Shown: positions 27,824-36,068 of the stretch, piece after piece
How the letters are laid out: every line of letters begins with the position of its first letter
How positions within the stretch are numbered: the first letter of the stretch is position 1
From: Verrucomicrobiales bacterium
GTDB lineage: Bacteria; Verrucomicrobiota; Verrucomicrobiia; Verrucomicrobiales; DEV007
Reading direction: 5' to 3'
Assembly: GCA_030730365.1 (NCBI GenBank)
Contig: JANQVJ010000012.1
Location: 42,717 to 106,716 of the forward strand
DNA: 64,000 bases
Made by a program: the position numbers and the translations under genes
Notes under the pieces: generated by a model
The model's database searches: none
The model's input: the letters and a program-made list of their open reading frames with translations, nothing else
Told to the model about the DNA's origin: nothing

Positions 27824-28279
27824 CTATTGCTTGCATTCGCCGCTCCTTCGAATGTCATCAAGGTCTGCTAAATCCTGCGGGCGCCCTGCCAACTTTTTGG
27901 CATGGATCAAATCGTCACACGATAGATAATTGATGGAAAATCCTTCGGCTTCGTCGATTACGCGATCGTCCCAACACGAGATAAAGGTAAGTCCGGGTAA
28001 AGACGTGAGAAAATCGAAAAGTACCGGTGCCCGACCGATCATGTCTTGAAGGCTTTCGTTTGCAAAATCAGACGGAGTTACGTCGATCAGAGGCATGCCG
28101 AAGTCCACGAAAGCCTTCATGACAAGGCTTGCATTCGCCGGTGTCGGCTCGAGCCAGAGATCGAGGTCTTTGGAGAATCTCGGTTGGGAGTAATGCATCG
28201 CGGCATATCCCCCAACGACGAGATAGCGGTCCTCATGAACGGCGAAGAGCCGTAGTAAGTCTTTGAAATCGGAGTTCAT
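27824..28279 (-). CDS. Nucleotidyltransferase (MNT/DUF6036-like)
   Basis: 151 residues with the minimal nucleotidyltransferase signature: YLVVGGYAAMHYSQPRFSKD gives the GG-x-A and the first Asp, then LDLWLEP the second acidic position. Family members of this size occur in stand-alone roles or as the toxin half of AbiEii/MNT-HEPN-like modules. It overlaps the 3' end of the small gene 28233-28460 by 47 bases, so the two are co-translated, a typical arrangement for a two-component module. GTG 28288 is an alternative start. Confidence 0.7.
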   Translation of the reverse strand: MNSDFKDLLRLFAVHEDRYLVVGGYAAMHYSQPRFSKDLDLWLEPTPANASLVMKAFVDFGMPLIDVTPSDFANESLQDMIGRAPVLFDFLTSLPGLTFISCWDDRVIDEAEGFSINYLSCDDLIHAKKLAGRPQDLADLDDIRRSGECKQ

Positions 28280-28460
28280 CCGGGTCACGGTTCTGAGTCG
28301 TCCAAGTCTCGAAGACGAGCTCCCAGGCGGCTTGTCTGATCATCTTGCCGCCGGATTTCTGCCAGAATTTGATATTTTCGGTTCTCATGTCATCGAGACT
28401 CGAACATTTGACGCCGTGCCAGTCGGCCCGTGAACCTGGAAGTGAAGAAGTGTTCTCCAT
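28233..28460 (-). CDS. Small unknown protein, partner of the nucleotidyltransferase
   Basis: 75 residues, not recognised. The sequence is soluble, with a central helix KMIRQAAWELVFETWTTQNR and a basic C-terminus (LTTALRRS). ATG 28460 may be replaced by ATG at codon 25. Its 3' end overlaps the nucleotidyltransferase gene in another frame. Context (small upstream gene, extensive overlap, isolated from other operons) suggests an antitoxin or adaptor for that enzyme, but no helix-turn-helix or ribbon-helix-helix is evident. Confidence 0.5.
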   Translation of the reverse strand: MENTSSLPGSRADWHGVKCSSLDDMRTENIKFWQKSGGKMIRQAAWELVFETWTTQNRDPDELRFQRLTTALRRS

Positions 28461-28477
28461 AAATCTAAGAGATCTTA

Positions 28478-29102
28478 GTGGCTCCGGGCCGGTTTGGCAA
28501 TGTGGAGACTGTGATGAATCCTCCGCGACGACGAAATTTCCGATCCGGTGCGGGCGTGCGATGACTTTTCGAAACGATCAGTAAAGCAACGTGGCATTCT
28601 CCTGACTCATGGGCATCTCGATCGTATCCTGAATGCCGCGACCATTGCCCGCCAGCATGGTGCATGGATCGCCGGCCCGCCGGCGGATCTCGATCGTTAT
28701 CCCGGTCGCCCGGCGTGCCACGGACTCAATCGCTTCGCCGGAGGGCTCGAGAGAATGGGGAGGAGTGTGCTTTGCTTTCAGCCTTTTACCCCGGATCAAT
28801 CGGTCGAAGAAGGGGGTGGATTTCCAGTCTTGGGGGGACTCAGGGCCGTTCACCTTCCCGGCCATACGGCAGGGCATACCGGCTACTTTTGCGAATCGCG
28901 CCGTCTGCTTTTCTGCGGCGATCTCTTCGCGAGCTATGGACAGTTGTCCCATCGACCGCCGGTCGTTTTTAACGAGGATTCGGCAGTGGCCCGCCGCTCG
29001 ATCACCAAAGCGCTCGCTTTGGACCTTCAGGGCGTCTTGCCTCATCATTGCCTGCCGGCATCTCCGGAGCGGCATCTTGAATGCCTTAGAACTGTCACGT
29101 AA
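28478..29102 (+). pseudogene. Metallo-beta-lactamase-fold hydrolase, probably decayed at the 5' end
   Basis: The open part (28548-29102, 184 codons from GTG) holds most of an MBL hydrolase: ILLTHGHLDRI, HLPGHTAGHTGYF, LFCGDLFASYG and LPHHCLPASPE. Two defects are visible. The metal motif HxHxDH reads HGHLDR, losing one His. The N-terminal strands are missing from this frame, while a neighbouring frame at 28478-28550 reads VAPGRFGNVETVMN, plausible MBL N-terminal sequence, ending at a TGA one base out of phase. A one-base indel plus N-terminal loss would explain this. It could still make a partial protein. Confidence 0.55.
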
Positions 29103-29109
29103 TTTCAGG

Positions 29110-29595
29110 TTATTCGCTAAGACTTGATCGGCGCTGACCGATTCTTACCACTGCTCCGACGGTCAAAAGTCCTGTTAAAACTACAACTATCCATCCGAGC
29201 GGTAGGTCGGGGCCCGAATGGTGGTGGAGGAGCGAGAGGTAAATTGCCGAGAAGGTGGTCGACACACAAAAGAAAAACATCAGGACGAGAAACAACTCGG
29301 CGGTGAGAAAAGCAAGGTAACGAAGCGCGAACGAGCCCGGCTCCCAATACCTTCGAACGCCGGCATCGGTGAGCAGGGGCAGTCCAACGAGGGCGAACCA
29401 AGGGAGCAGCATGAGGAGTTGTATCAAGCCTCGCCGCCCTGCCAACCATTCAAAAATTTCCGGAAGGCGCTTTCCTCCGATCGCTATCGAGAAGTGGGCG
29501 CCGACGGTGCGAATGAACTCCTCGAATGCATATCCGGCGATGATCACGATGAGGAGTGAGGCTACAAGGAGAAGGATCTGGAGGATTCGCGTCAA
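29110..29595 (-). CDS. Four-helix integral membrane protein of unknown function
   Basis: 161 residues, TTG start assumed since no ATG lies in the first part of the frame. Four hydrophobic segments are seen: IL QILLLVASLLIVIIAGYAF region (4-25), LIQLLMLLPWFALVGLPLL (57-75), LAFLTAELFLVLMFFFCVST (92-112) and WIVVVLTGLLTVGAVV (133-150). It resembles short YidH/DUF-type inner membrane proteins but I do not recognise a family. It ends eight bases from the convergent MBL gene. Confidence 0.55.
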   Translation of the reverse strand: MTRILQILLLVASLLIVIIAGYAFEEFIRTVGAHFSIAIGGKRLPEIFEWLAGRRGLIQLLMLLPWFALVGLPLLTDAGVRRYWEPGSFALRYLAFLTAELFLVLMFFFCVSTTFSAIYLSLLHHHSGPDLPLGWIVVVLTGLLTVGAVVRIGQRRSSLSE

Positions 29596-29668
29596 CTATG
29601 CCATTGCATGAAATCGCAGATCGGATTTCAAGATCTATTCATCACTCTCTCACGCGCCTTCCTCCGCC

Positions 29669-31267
29669 TCACCCGACCACTCCATCCCGCGTCCGCTGTC
29701 CGTTCAGCATGCGCCAGACCCCGCGCGGGTTCGCGTTTTGCAACTCCATCGGCAGCATCGTATCGGGCCAGTCCTGGTAGCAGACGGGACGGATGAAGCG
29801 ACTCACCGCGCGGGTGCCGATGCTCGTGAAATGGCTGTGGGTCGTCGCGGGATAGGGGCCGCCGTGGTGCATGCTGTGACAGACCTCGATGCCGACGGGG
29901 TAGCCGTTGAAGATGAGACGTCCGGCCTTGCGCTGGAGCACGGTGACGAGCTCGCGGTAGTCGGCGAGATCGGTCTCGGTGCCGTGGATGGTGGCGCTGA
30001 GGGAGCCCTCGAGCTTTTCCGCGATGGCGATCATGTCATCGGGCGAACCGCAGCTCACGAGAGTGGAGACGGGGCCAAAGAGCTCATTCAAGAGGGTGGG
30101 GTCATCAAGGAGACTCTCTTGAGTGGTGCGGAAGAGGTAGGCGGCGGCCTCGGACTTGGCCGGGTCGGCCGCGGTAGCAGAATGCCCGAGAAGTTCGACA
30201 GACTTGCGCTCGAGGAGGTCGGCGATGCCGCTTTCGTAGGCGCTGTGGATGCCGGCGTGAAGCATCGTGGCAGGGGCCCAGGCCGCGACTTTTTCCCGCG
30301 CTGTTTCGGAAAAGTCGGCCCATTCTTCGGACTCGAGTCCCAGGACGAGACCGGGATTAGTGCAGAACTGGCCTACTCCGGCAGTGAGGGCGGCGACAAA
30401 TCCCTCGGCGATGCGGGCGCCGCGCGCCTTAAGCGCGCCGGGGAGCATGAAGACGGGATTCACGCTCCCCATCTCGGCATAGAAAGGAATCGGGACAGGC
30501 CGGGCATTCGCGACGTTGTAGAGGGCGCGCCCTCCCCCCAGCGAACCGGTGAACGCGGCGGCGACGATGCCGGGGTGGCTCACGAGGGCGGTGCCGACGG
30601 CGTTGCTTTTTCCATGAAGGAGGGAGAAAACGCCATCTGGCATGCGGGTCGCCTCGGCCGCTCGGAGAATGGCGCGGGCGGCGAGTTCGCAGGTGCCGGG
30701 ATGCCCGGGATGGGCCTTGATCACGACAGGGCATCCGGCGGCGAAGGCGGACATGGTGTCGGCTCCGAGCACGGAGATGGCGATGGGGAAATTACTCGCC
30801 CCGAAGATCGCAACGGGTCCGACCGGCTGCATCAGCGAGCGCACGTCGGGCTTGGGGAGAGGCTGGCGCGTCGGATCGGGAAGATCGATGCGGGCATCGA
30901 CCCACGAGCCCTCGCGGACGAGTTCGGCGAACTGGCGAGTGTGGAGGACGGCGCGGTCGCGCTCGGACGCGCAGCGGGGGAGAGGATGTCCGGTCTCGGC
31001 CGAGGCGCGAAGAAGAAGTTCATCTCCGAGGGCGAGAGTCTCGTTGGCGATCGCGTCGAGGAAGTCGGCCCGGGCCTCGGCGAGGCGGCGGCGAAAGGGA
31101 TCAAAGGCTGCCGTCGCGAGCGAGACGGCGTCGTCGATCTCGGCTTCGGTCGCCTCGAAGTAGAGCGGCTCGAGAGCGGTGCCGAGGCTGGGATTGGCGG
31201 GAGAAAAAGAGTCGGTCGACCCGGCCGATTCGCGATTTCCGATAAAGTGTTTTCCGGTGAGAGTCAT
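29669..31267 (-). CDS. Aldehyde dehydrogenase, 2-oxoglutarate semialdehyde (2,5-dioxovalerate) type, copy 1
   Basis: 532-residue NAD(P)-dependent aldehyde dehydrogenase. GPVAIFGASNFPIAISVLG is the cofactor/Asn region, AAFTGSLGGGRAL the Rossmann part, YAEMGSVNPVFMLP the general-base Glu, and GVGQFCTNPGLVL the catalytic Cys. The C-terminus SMHHGGPYPATTHSHFTSIG is characteristic of the 2,5-dioxopentanoate dehydrogenase group acting in pentose, hexarate and hydroxyproline degradation. It is the last gene of a minus-strand operon with a DapA-like enzyme and a second paralogous dehydrogenase. Confidence 0.88.
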   Translation of the reverse strand: MTLTGKHFIGNRESAGSTDSFSPANPSLGTALEPLYFEATEAEIDDAVSLATAAFDPFRRRLAEARADFLDAIANETLALGDELLLRASAETGHPLPRCASERDRAVLHTRQFAELVREGSWVDARIDLPDPTRQPLPKPDVRSLMQPVGPVAIFGASNFPIAISVLGADTMSAFAAGCPVVIKAHPGHPGTCELAARAILRAAEATRMPDGVFSLLHGKSNAVGTALVSHPGIVAAAFTGSLGGGRALYNVANARPVPIPFYAEMGSVNPVFMLPGALKARGARIAEGFVAALTAGVGQFCTNPGLVLGLESEEWADFSETAREKVAAWAPATMLHAGIHSAYESGIADLLERKSVELLGHSATAADPAKSEAAAYLFRTTQESLLDDPTLLNELFGPVSTLVSCGSPDDMIAIAEKLEGSLSATIHGTETDLADYRELVTVLQRKAGRLIFNGYPVGIEVCHSMHHGGPYPATTHSHFTSIGTRAVSRFIRPVCYQDWPDTMLPMELQNANPRGVWRMLNGQRTRDGVVG

Positions 31268-31368
31268 GGGCGTGGGGAGGTGGAGGGCAAAGTTCCATGG
31301 AGGAATGCCCGGAGAGGATTACGCCACCCCCTGCGAGGAAGAGGCAGGGAAGGGGACGCACCCCGATC

Positions 31369-32283
31369 TTATCCGTTGGCGTGCAGCAGAGTCAAGGCGG
31401 CCGCTTTCACCTCTTCCGTCTGAACCTCACTGATGCCGCTCAGCAGAGGCAGGGCCGGTCCGGTCTCGGCGATGCCGGCAAGTCGGACTGCTTCGTGGAG
31501 GACGCGGATGGGGTTGATGCCGTTGCGGAGGTCTTCGAGTGGTTCGAAAATGGCCTGGATCTCGCGGGCGCGGGTGAGGTCTTTCGCCTGGACCGCTTTA
31601 AGGAGCTGATCACTGAGTTCGGGGCGGATGCAGACGCAGCCGGCAGTGAAGCCGTTTACGCCGAAATCGACGAGATGCTCGATGACGGGCTGCTCGCCGA
31701 TACCACTCACGATGAGGGCGGGATCGACGACGTCGACGAGTTGGGCGAGGTAGGGATCGTTGGCCGGATCTTCGCGGACGATGGCGTATTTGATCCACGA
31801 GACGAGGCCCTCATCGACGAGTTCTTTCGCCCCTTCGACGCTGATGTAGTCGCCGTATTTGATGTAGAGAACGATAGGTTTGCCGACCTTTTGCGCAAAG
31901 TTGCGCAACCCCGCGACGACTCCCTGCGAGGTCGTGATACCCTGATGGGGGAGGACCATAACGGTGGGGTAGGCGGTCCCTTTGAGGATCTCCGCCTGAT
32001 CCATCATGACGCCGTAGGACGGGCCGGCCGAGGGGATCACGAGAGTATCGGCCGCGGCGATCTCGGCGAGCTGGCCGAGGACGGACTCATACTCGCTCGG
32101 GGCGATGTGGTAAAAGTTCGCGTTGCCGCCGTAGAGCATCGTGGTGACCTGCCCGGCCTCGATGTGACGCAGGATTTTTTCGTTTTCGGCGCGGTCGAAT
32201 TTGAGGTCTTTGTCGCGTGCCATCGGGGGCACGGCGATGACGGAACGGGCGAGGTCGGCGGTGGTGACGGTGCGTGTCTGCAT
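31369..32283 (-). CDS. Dihydrodipicolinate synthase/N-acetylneuraminate lyase family enzyme
   Basis: 304-residue class I aldolase-type TIM barrel. The expected Schiff-base lysine is in IVLYIKYGDYIS, and the substrate loop in TTMLYGGNANFYH. It is not a lysine-pathway DapA by context: it lies between two 2-oxoglutarate-semialdehyde dehydrogenase paralogues. Such neighbours point either to 5-dehydro-4-deoxyglucarate or keto-deoxy-pentonate dehydratase, or to 1-pyrroline-4-hydroxy-2-carboxylate deaminase of hydroxyproline breakdown. Both give 2-oxoglutarate semialdehyde. The upstream prolidase favours the latter slightly. Confidence 0.8.
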   Translation of the reverse strand: MQTRTVTTADLARSVIAVPPMARDKDLKFDRAENEKILRHIEAGQVTTMLYGGNANFYHIAPSEYESVLGQLAEIAAADTLVIPSAGPSYGVMMDQAEILKGTAYPTVMVLPHQGITTSQGVVAGLRNFAQKVGKPIVLYIKYGDYISVEGAKELVDEGLVSWIKYAIVREDPANDPYLAQLVDVVDPALIVSGIGEQPVIEHLVDFGVNGFTAGCVCIRPELSDQLLKAVQAKDLTRAREIQAIFEPLEDLRNGINPIRVLHEAVRLAGIAETGPALPLLSGISEVQTEEVKAAALTLLHANG

Positions 32284-32290
32284 TAGAAGA

Positions 32291-32326
32291 AGGGGTTCAG
32301 GCTTTCAGGGATTCAGGTGTTCCGGG
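32291..32326. repeat. Dispersed TTCAGG-rich repeat, copy 1
   Basis: AGGGGTTCAGGCTTTCAGGG followed by ATTCAGGTGTTCCGGG. Variants of the same phrase occur at 61763-61792 and, inverted, at 61834-61865. Each copy lies in a short gap between co-oriented genes. Confidence 0.5.
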
Positions 32327-32333
32327 TGGAGGA

Positions 32334-33896
32334 TCAGGTCCAGGTGCCGTCGACGAGGCGCTGGGCGGGCCCGGCGTAGTCGTCGCGGAGGATGTCGGGG
32401 AGACGGTGTGCCCTGACATTGTCATAGGACTGCAGCATCGCGAAGCGAGTCATCGCGGCGGGGATGCCGACTGCCGTGAAGCCGGGATGGCCCGTCGCAG
32501 GGTAGGGTCCGCCGTGGTTCATCGCGGGGGAAACGGCGACGCCGGTGGGCATTTTGTCATTGAGGAGACGTCCCACTTTTTGCCGCAGGATGGGCGCGAG
32601 GAGGTCGTAGGCAGCGTCGTCTTTTCCGGAAATGGCGGAGTAGATGGCACCGGTGAGATTGCCCTCGAGATGTCCGAGGATGGCGGCGGCCTGCTCCAGC
32701 GAGGAGGCGGTCACGATGAGAGACGAGTTTCCGAAGGCCTCCGTCTGCATCGTCTCGGGATCGCGGAGGAAGGCGTCACCGGAGACATGGAAAAGGGTGT
32801 TCGCCACGCAGCAGCCTGCGCCGCTCCCGGGACCGGTCCCGCAGAGGACGGCGGCTCCGGCTTCTTTGAGAATGCGATGACTCTCGTGGAGGGACTTTTT
32901 AACCGACTCGGAGAGCAGCGTCCCGACGGCGGCGCCTTCGAAGCGCTGGGTCACGTCGGCGACGAATCGTGTCGCCGTTTCGCTCTCGATGAGCAACACC
33001 ATGCCCGGATTCGTGCAGAACTGGCCGGTGCCCATGAGACAGCTGCCGGCGAATTCTTCGGCGAGGGCGTCGCCTTTTTCCTCAAGAGCGTGAGGGAGAA
33101 AAACGACGGGATTGACGCTCGAGAGCTCGAGGTAAATGGGCTTGCCGGCCTCGTCGGCGGCGCGTTTCAGGGTGAGTCCGGCGCCGCGGCTACCGGTGTA
33201 GCCGGTTGCGCCAATGCGGGCATCGGTGACGAGTTGCTCGCCGATGGAATGGCTCGTGCGATAGATCAGTTGCACGGTGCCGACGGGCATGCCGGTCTCG
33301 AGAGCGGCGAGGCGGGCGGCTTCGGCAAAGAGTTTTGTCGTGCCGGGGTGGGACGAGTTGGCCTTGGCGATGACGGGATTCCCCGCGGCGATGGCGGCGG
33401 CGAAGTCTCCACCTGAGGCACTGCCGAAGGCGAAGGGGAAATTGTTCGGCCCAAAGACGACGACGGGACCGAGGGCTCCGTAGCAGGCGCGAATGTTGTT
33501 GGCGGTGTCGATCACGGGATTTCTCCAACTGCCCGAGCGGGCGGCGGCGGAGGCCTGGCGGAGCTGTCCGGTGGTGCGGGGGAGCTCGGCTCCGGCGAGG
33601 CGCGGGGTCTTCGGCAGGGCGGTCTCGAGGTGGGCGAGATCGACGAGGGCATCGGCCTGCTCTTCGATTTTCACGGCGAAAGCCTCGAGGAAAGCCGCGA
33701 TTTTCTCTCCGGGCATGGACCGCATTTCGAGGAAGGCGGCATGGGCGGATGCGAGGGCGGCCTCACAATCGGCCCACGAGCTGATCGGGTAAAGGGGAGC
33801 GAGGAGTTCTCCGGTCGCGGGATTGGCGGCCTGGAAGGTGCCGGTTTTTTCGGATTCGCGCCATTCGCCGGCGATGAGGACTGGTTCTAAAGACAT
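32334..33896 (-). CDS. Aldehyde dehydrogenase, 2-oxoglutarate semialdehyde (2,5-dioxovalerate) type, copy 2
   Basis: 520 residues, start ATG 33896. It has the same architecture as the gene at 29669: VFGPNNFPFAFGSASGGDFA, TGYTGSRGAGL, LELSSVNPVVFLPH with the Glu, GTGQFCTNPGMVLLI with the Cys, and MNHGGPYPATGHPGFTAVG at the C-terminus. The two copies are clearly homologous but far from identical, so the duplication is old and the substrates may differ. It is co-directional with the DapA-like gene 50 bases downstream and the M24 gene 82 bases upstream. Confidence 0.88.
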   Translation of the reverse strand: MSLEPVLIAGEWRESEKTGTFQAANPATGELLAPLYPISSWADCEAALASAHAAFLEMRSMPGEKIAAFLEAFAVKIEEQADALVDLAHLETALPKTPRLAGAELPRTTGQLRQASAAARSGSWRNPVIDTANNIRACYGALGPVVVFGPNNFPFAFGSASGGDFAAAIAAGNPVIAKANSSHPGTTKLFAEAARLAALETGMPVGTVQLIYRTSHSIGEQLVTDARIGATGYTGSRGAGLTLKRAADEAGKPIYLELSSVNPVVFLPHALEEKGDALAEEFAGSCLMGTGQFCTNPGMVLLIESETATRFVADVTQRFEGAAVGTLLSESVKKSLHESHRILKEAGAAVLCGTGPGSGAGCCVANTLFHVSGDAFLRDPETMQTEAFGNSSLIVTASSLEQAAAILGHLEGNLTGAIYSAISGKDDAAYDLLAPILRQKVGRLLNDKMPTGVAVSPAMNHGGPYPATGHPGFTAVGIPAAMTRFAMLQSYDNVRAHRLPDILRDDYAGPAQRLVDGTWT

Positions 33897-33978
33897 ATTC
33901 GATGGGAGTGTGGGGACGGGGAAGCTTCGCGAGCAGAGGCGATCCGTCAAGGCGGGGTTAGTGCTGACGGGCAGGGCT

Positions 33979-35082
33979 TCAGGCTAGGTCGAGCGGGAAA
34001 TGGGAGAGCTGGCGGGCACCGTCGGAGGTGATGAGGTAGTTGTTTTCGAGCCGTATCCCCGCCCGCAGGTTGCCTCCATAGATACCGGGTTCGAAGGCAA
34101 CGACGTCGCCGACTTCGAAGATGTCGTCCCAGCCGGGATTGATCCGCGGGACTTCGTGGGCGTCGAGTCCGATCCCGTGTCCGGCGTGGTGGAAAAATTC
34201 ATAGCCGTTCCAGCCGTTGAGCTCGCGATGCACGAGCTCGAACATCTCGCGGCAGGACTGACCGGGTTTTAAGAGCGTTTCTCCCATTTTCATGACTTCG
34301 ACGACGCGGGCGTGGGCGCTCGCCTGTTCGTCGGTGGGCTGACCGTCGACCGCAAAGGTGCGGCAGAGGTCGCAGCGGTAGCCGCGCACGCCGACGCCGA
34401 TGTCGAGCGGTATCAGCTCTCCGGCGATGACTTCGCGGTGGGGTCGGGCGAAGCCGCCGGGGGCGCCGCTCTGGAAATCCTGCCCCCATCCCGAGAGGAA
34501 TTCGCCGGCGGAAAAGGTCGCCACTTCGAGCATCGCGGCCATCACCTCGACCTCGTCGATCCCGGGTTCGATGAGCTGTTTTGCCTCGGCGTAGGCGCGG
34601 TCGGCGCAGGCGATCGTGAACTCGAGCGCGGCGACTTCGTCGGTATCCTTGTGACGGCGGAAATACTGGTAATCCTCGGTGATGTCGCGGCAGGCGGGGC
34701 CGGAGATCATCGCGGCAGGGGTCTGTTCATCGGTTCCGATTACTTTCAGGCCCGAGAGGGCGGGATAGAGGATCTCGGTGACGCAGCCGCTGAGATTGGG
34801 TTTCAGGGTGCAGAGGTGATTCGGGACATAAGCGAGGACCTCGTCGGCGGCGGGGGCGTCGGGGGACTCGTCGTGAGTCACGAGGAGGGTGCCTCCGTCG
34901 CGTTTCACGAGCAGGCTCACCGGCGTGAGCGGCTGGCCGTGCCAGTAACCCGAGAGGGAGTGGATGTAGTGGCGATTGAAAAAGACGGCTCCGTCGAGGT
35001 CCTTCGCGGCGAGGTAATGACGGAGTTTTTCCTGCCGCGCACGGCAGAGGGACGGATCGAGTTTGGGAGGCTGGCCTGGCAT
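33979..35082 (-). CDS. M24-family Xaa-Pro peptidase (prolidase/creatinase-like)
   Basis: 367 residues. An N-terminal creatinase-like domain (1-150) precedes the pita-bread catalytic domain. Dinuclear metal ligands are visible in PLDIGVGVRGYRCDLCRTF (two Asp), HHAGHGIGLDAHE (His), AFEPGIYGG (Glu) and IRLENNYLI (Glu). Cytosolic. It would cleave X-Pro dipeptides or related C-N bonds. As first gene of the operon with a DapA-like enzyme and two semialdehyde dehydrogenases it may supply proline or hydroxyproline. ATG 35082 is chosen; TTG 35121 would overlap the broken toxin frame. Confidence 0.87.
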   Translation of the reverse strand: MPGQPPKLDPSLCRARQEKLRHYLAAKDLDGAVFFNRHYIHSLSGYWHGQPLTPVSLLVKRDGGTLLVTHDESPDAPAADEVLAYVPNHLCTLKPNLSGCVTEILYPALSGLKVIGTDEQTPAAMISGPACRDITEDYQYFRRHKDTDEVAALEFTIACADRAYAEAKQLIEPGIDEVEVMAAMLEVATFSAGEFLSGWGQDFQSGAPGGFARPHREVIAGELIPLDIGVGVRGYRCDLCRTFAVDGQPTDEQASAHARVVEVMKMGETLLKPGQSCREMFELVHRELNGWNGYEFFHHAGHGIGLDAHEVPRINPGWDDIFEVGDVVAFEPGIYGGNLRAGIRLENNYLITSDGARQLSHFPLDLA

Positions 35083-35117
35083 GACGGCGGGAGCATAACC
35101 CTGAGATGAATTTTTGA

Positions 35118-35537
35118 TCAAGGTCCGATTCGGGGGACTCGACGTTCTTCAAACGTGTCGGCGCAAACGTTGTTCGACGGGTGGGACTCTGGGGGACGGA
35201 TGCCCCACGAGTTAAAAATCCCTCCCGCATCGGAGTCACTCGCAGTCTGCCGGCGCTTTCGCCAAAATTCAGGGCGGCGATGGGCGTGAGCGATAGCTAC
35301 AATCCAGAGGATCTCGCCATCAAGGAAGTAGGCGATGTAATATGGAAAAATCCGAAGATTGATCCTGCGGTAGCCGCGAGGCCACGGTCGCAATCTATCC
35401 GGTTCCGCCACGATGATAGCAAGGTGCTCCCGCACCTCCGATTTCAGGCGCACTCACAGTCCCGCCTCAAGGTCTTCGTAATACTCGATCGCCTCGACAA
35501 GCTCGGTAGCGGCCTCTTCGAGAACGTGAACCTTCAT
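35118..35537 (-). pseudogene. RelE/ParE-family toxin interrupted by one in-frame TGA
   Basis: The frame starts with ATG 35537, overlapping the antitoxin stop (TGATG). It reads MKVHVLEEAATELVEAIEYY, then EDLEAGL, a TGA at 35454-35456, then VRLKSEVREHLAIIVAEPDR, PYYIAYFLDGEILWIVAIAH and AHRRPEFWRKR. Both halves match the ParE/RelE fold in one continuous frame. Family members have Gly where the TGA stands (usual GLG), so a single GGA to TGA change is the simplest explanation. The C-terminus also runs about 35 residues past the usual end. Readthrough or an active C-terminal fragment from GTG 35453 is possible but unlikely. Confidence 0.85.
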
Positions 35538-35770
35538 CAGGGAAAACGCCGGTCCAGATTGGCAAAGACATCTTCAAGAGGGATCGACTTGGCCGTGTCG
35601 TTTCGGATCTTTTCGATGCGCTGTGAAATCTCCTCTTCCCAGGCTTCGTTGGCGTCGGGATCAAATCCGGTCTCTCCGTCGGAAACATCGAGGAGGAATC
35701 GAGCGAGCGAGAGCCGTTGATTCGGCGGGAGTTCGAGGGCATCCCTCGCGACACCGGACATGATTTTCAT
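35537..35770 (-). CDS. Addiction-module antitoxin, Unstab_antitox (PF09720-like)
   Basis: 77 residues, all-helical acidic protein: ALELPPNQRLSLARFLLDVS followed by DPDANEAWEEEISQRIEKI, the typical pattern of 'putative addiction module component' antitoxins paired with ParE/RelE toxins. It would bind and neutralise the toxin encoded immediately downstream (one-base overlap) and repress its own promoter. Since the toxin gene is broken, this antitoxin may persist only to counter related toxins elsewhere. Confidence 0.82.
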   Translation of the reverse strand: MKIMSGVARDALELPPNQRLSLARFLLDVSDGETGFDPDANEAWEEEISQRIEKIRNDTAKSIPLEDVFANLDRRFP

Positions 35771-35927
35771 GGCGCTATTTATTGCGAATCGCGTGTGGCT
35801 CTGGTCTCAATTCTCCAGAGATCGTAGGGTTTATTGCGAGGAGTGTCCACCGTGATTGCTCATTTATCCCAGGGGCCCGTTTCGGTGAGTCGGCAATCGA
35901 GAATGCGGTAAAACGGTCCTCATTGAC

Positions 35928-36062
35928 CCGGCGGTCGGGACGGCGGTGGGGGCAAACTCCCTCGCCCGTCTCATCACCTGTCACCGCGTCATCCGCGAGA
36001 CCAGCGTGATCTCGGGCTACCGCTGGGGCGTGGGGCGTAAACGCTCCCTCATCGTATGGTAG
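35928..36062 (+). pseudogene. 3' remnant of an ada/ogt O6-alkylguanine-DNA alkyltransferase gene
   Basis: Plus-strand frame reading AVGTAVGANSLARLITCHRV, then IRETSVISGYRWGVGRKRSL ending IVW-stop. This is the C-terminal active-site end of Ada (alkyl-acceptor Cys in PCHRVIRET, here TCHRVIRET, and GYRWGxxRKRxLL). The upstream part in this frame does not resemble Ada, so about 45 codons survive. It lies between the toxin-antitoxin operon and fhs, which suggests that an insertion or deletion at this site removed the rest of the gene. Confidence 0.75.
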
Positions 36063-36068
36063 GGAGCC

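Noticed and set aside
29738..31423. Long plus-strand frame (561 codons) opposite the aldehyde dehydrogenase, and similar ones at 32274-33416 and 36297-37448
   Set aside because: They are antisense shadows caused by high GC in third codon positions; their translations show no family features, whereas the minus-strand genes do.
35454..35456. TGA in the toxin gene read as selenocysteine
   Set aside because: The family has Gly here, no Cys/Sec chemistry is known in RelE/ParE, and no SECIS-like hairpin was noticed downstream; a nonsense mutation is simpler.
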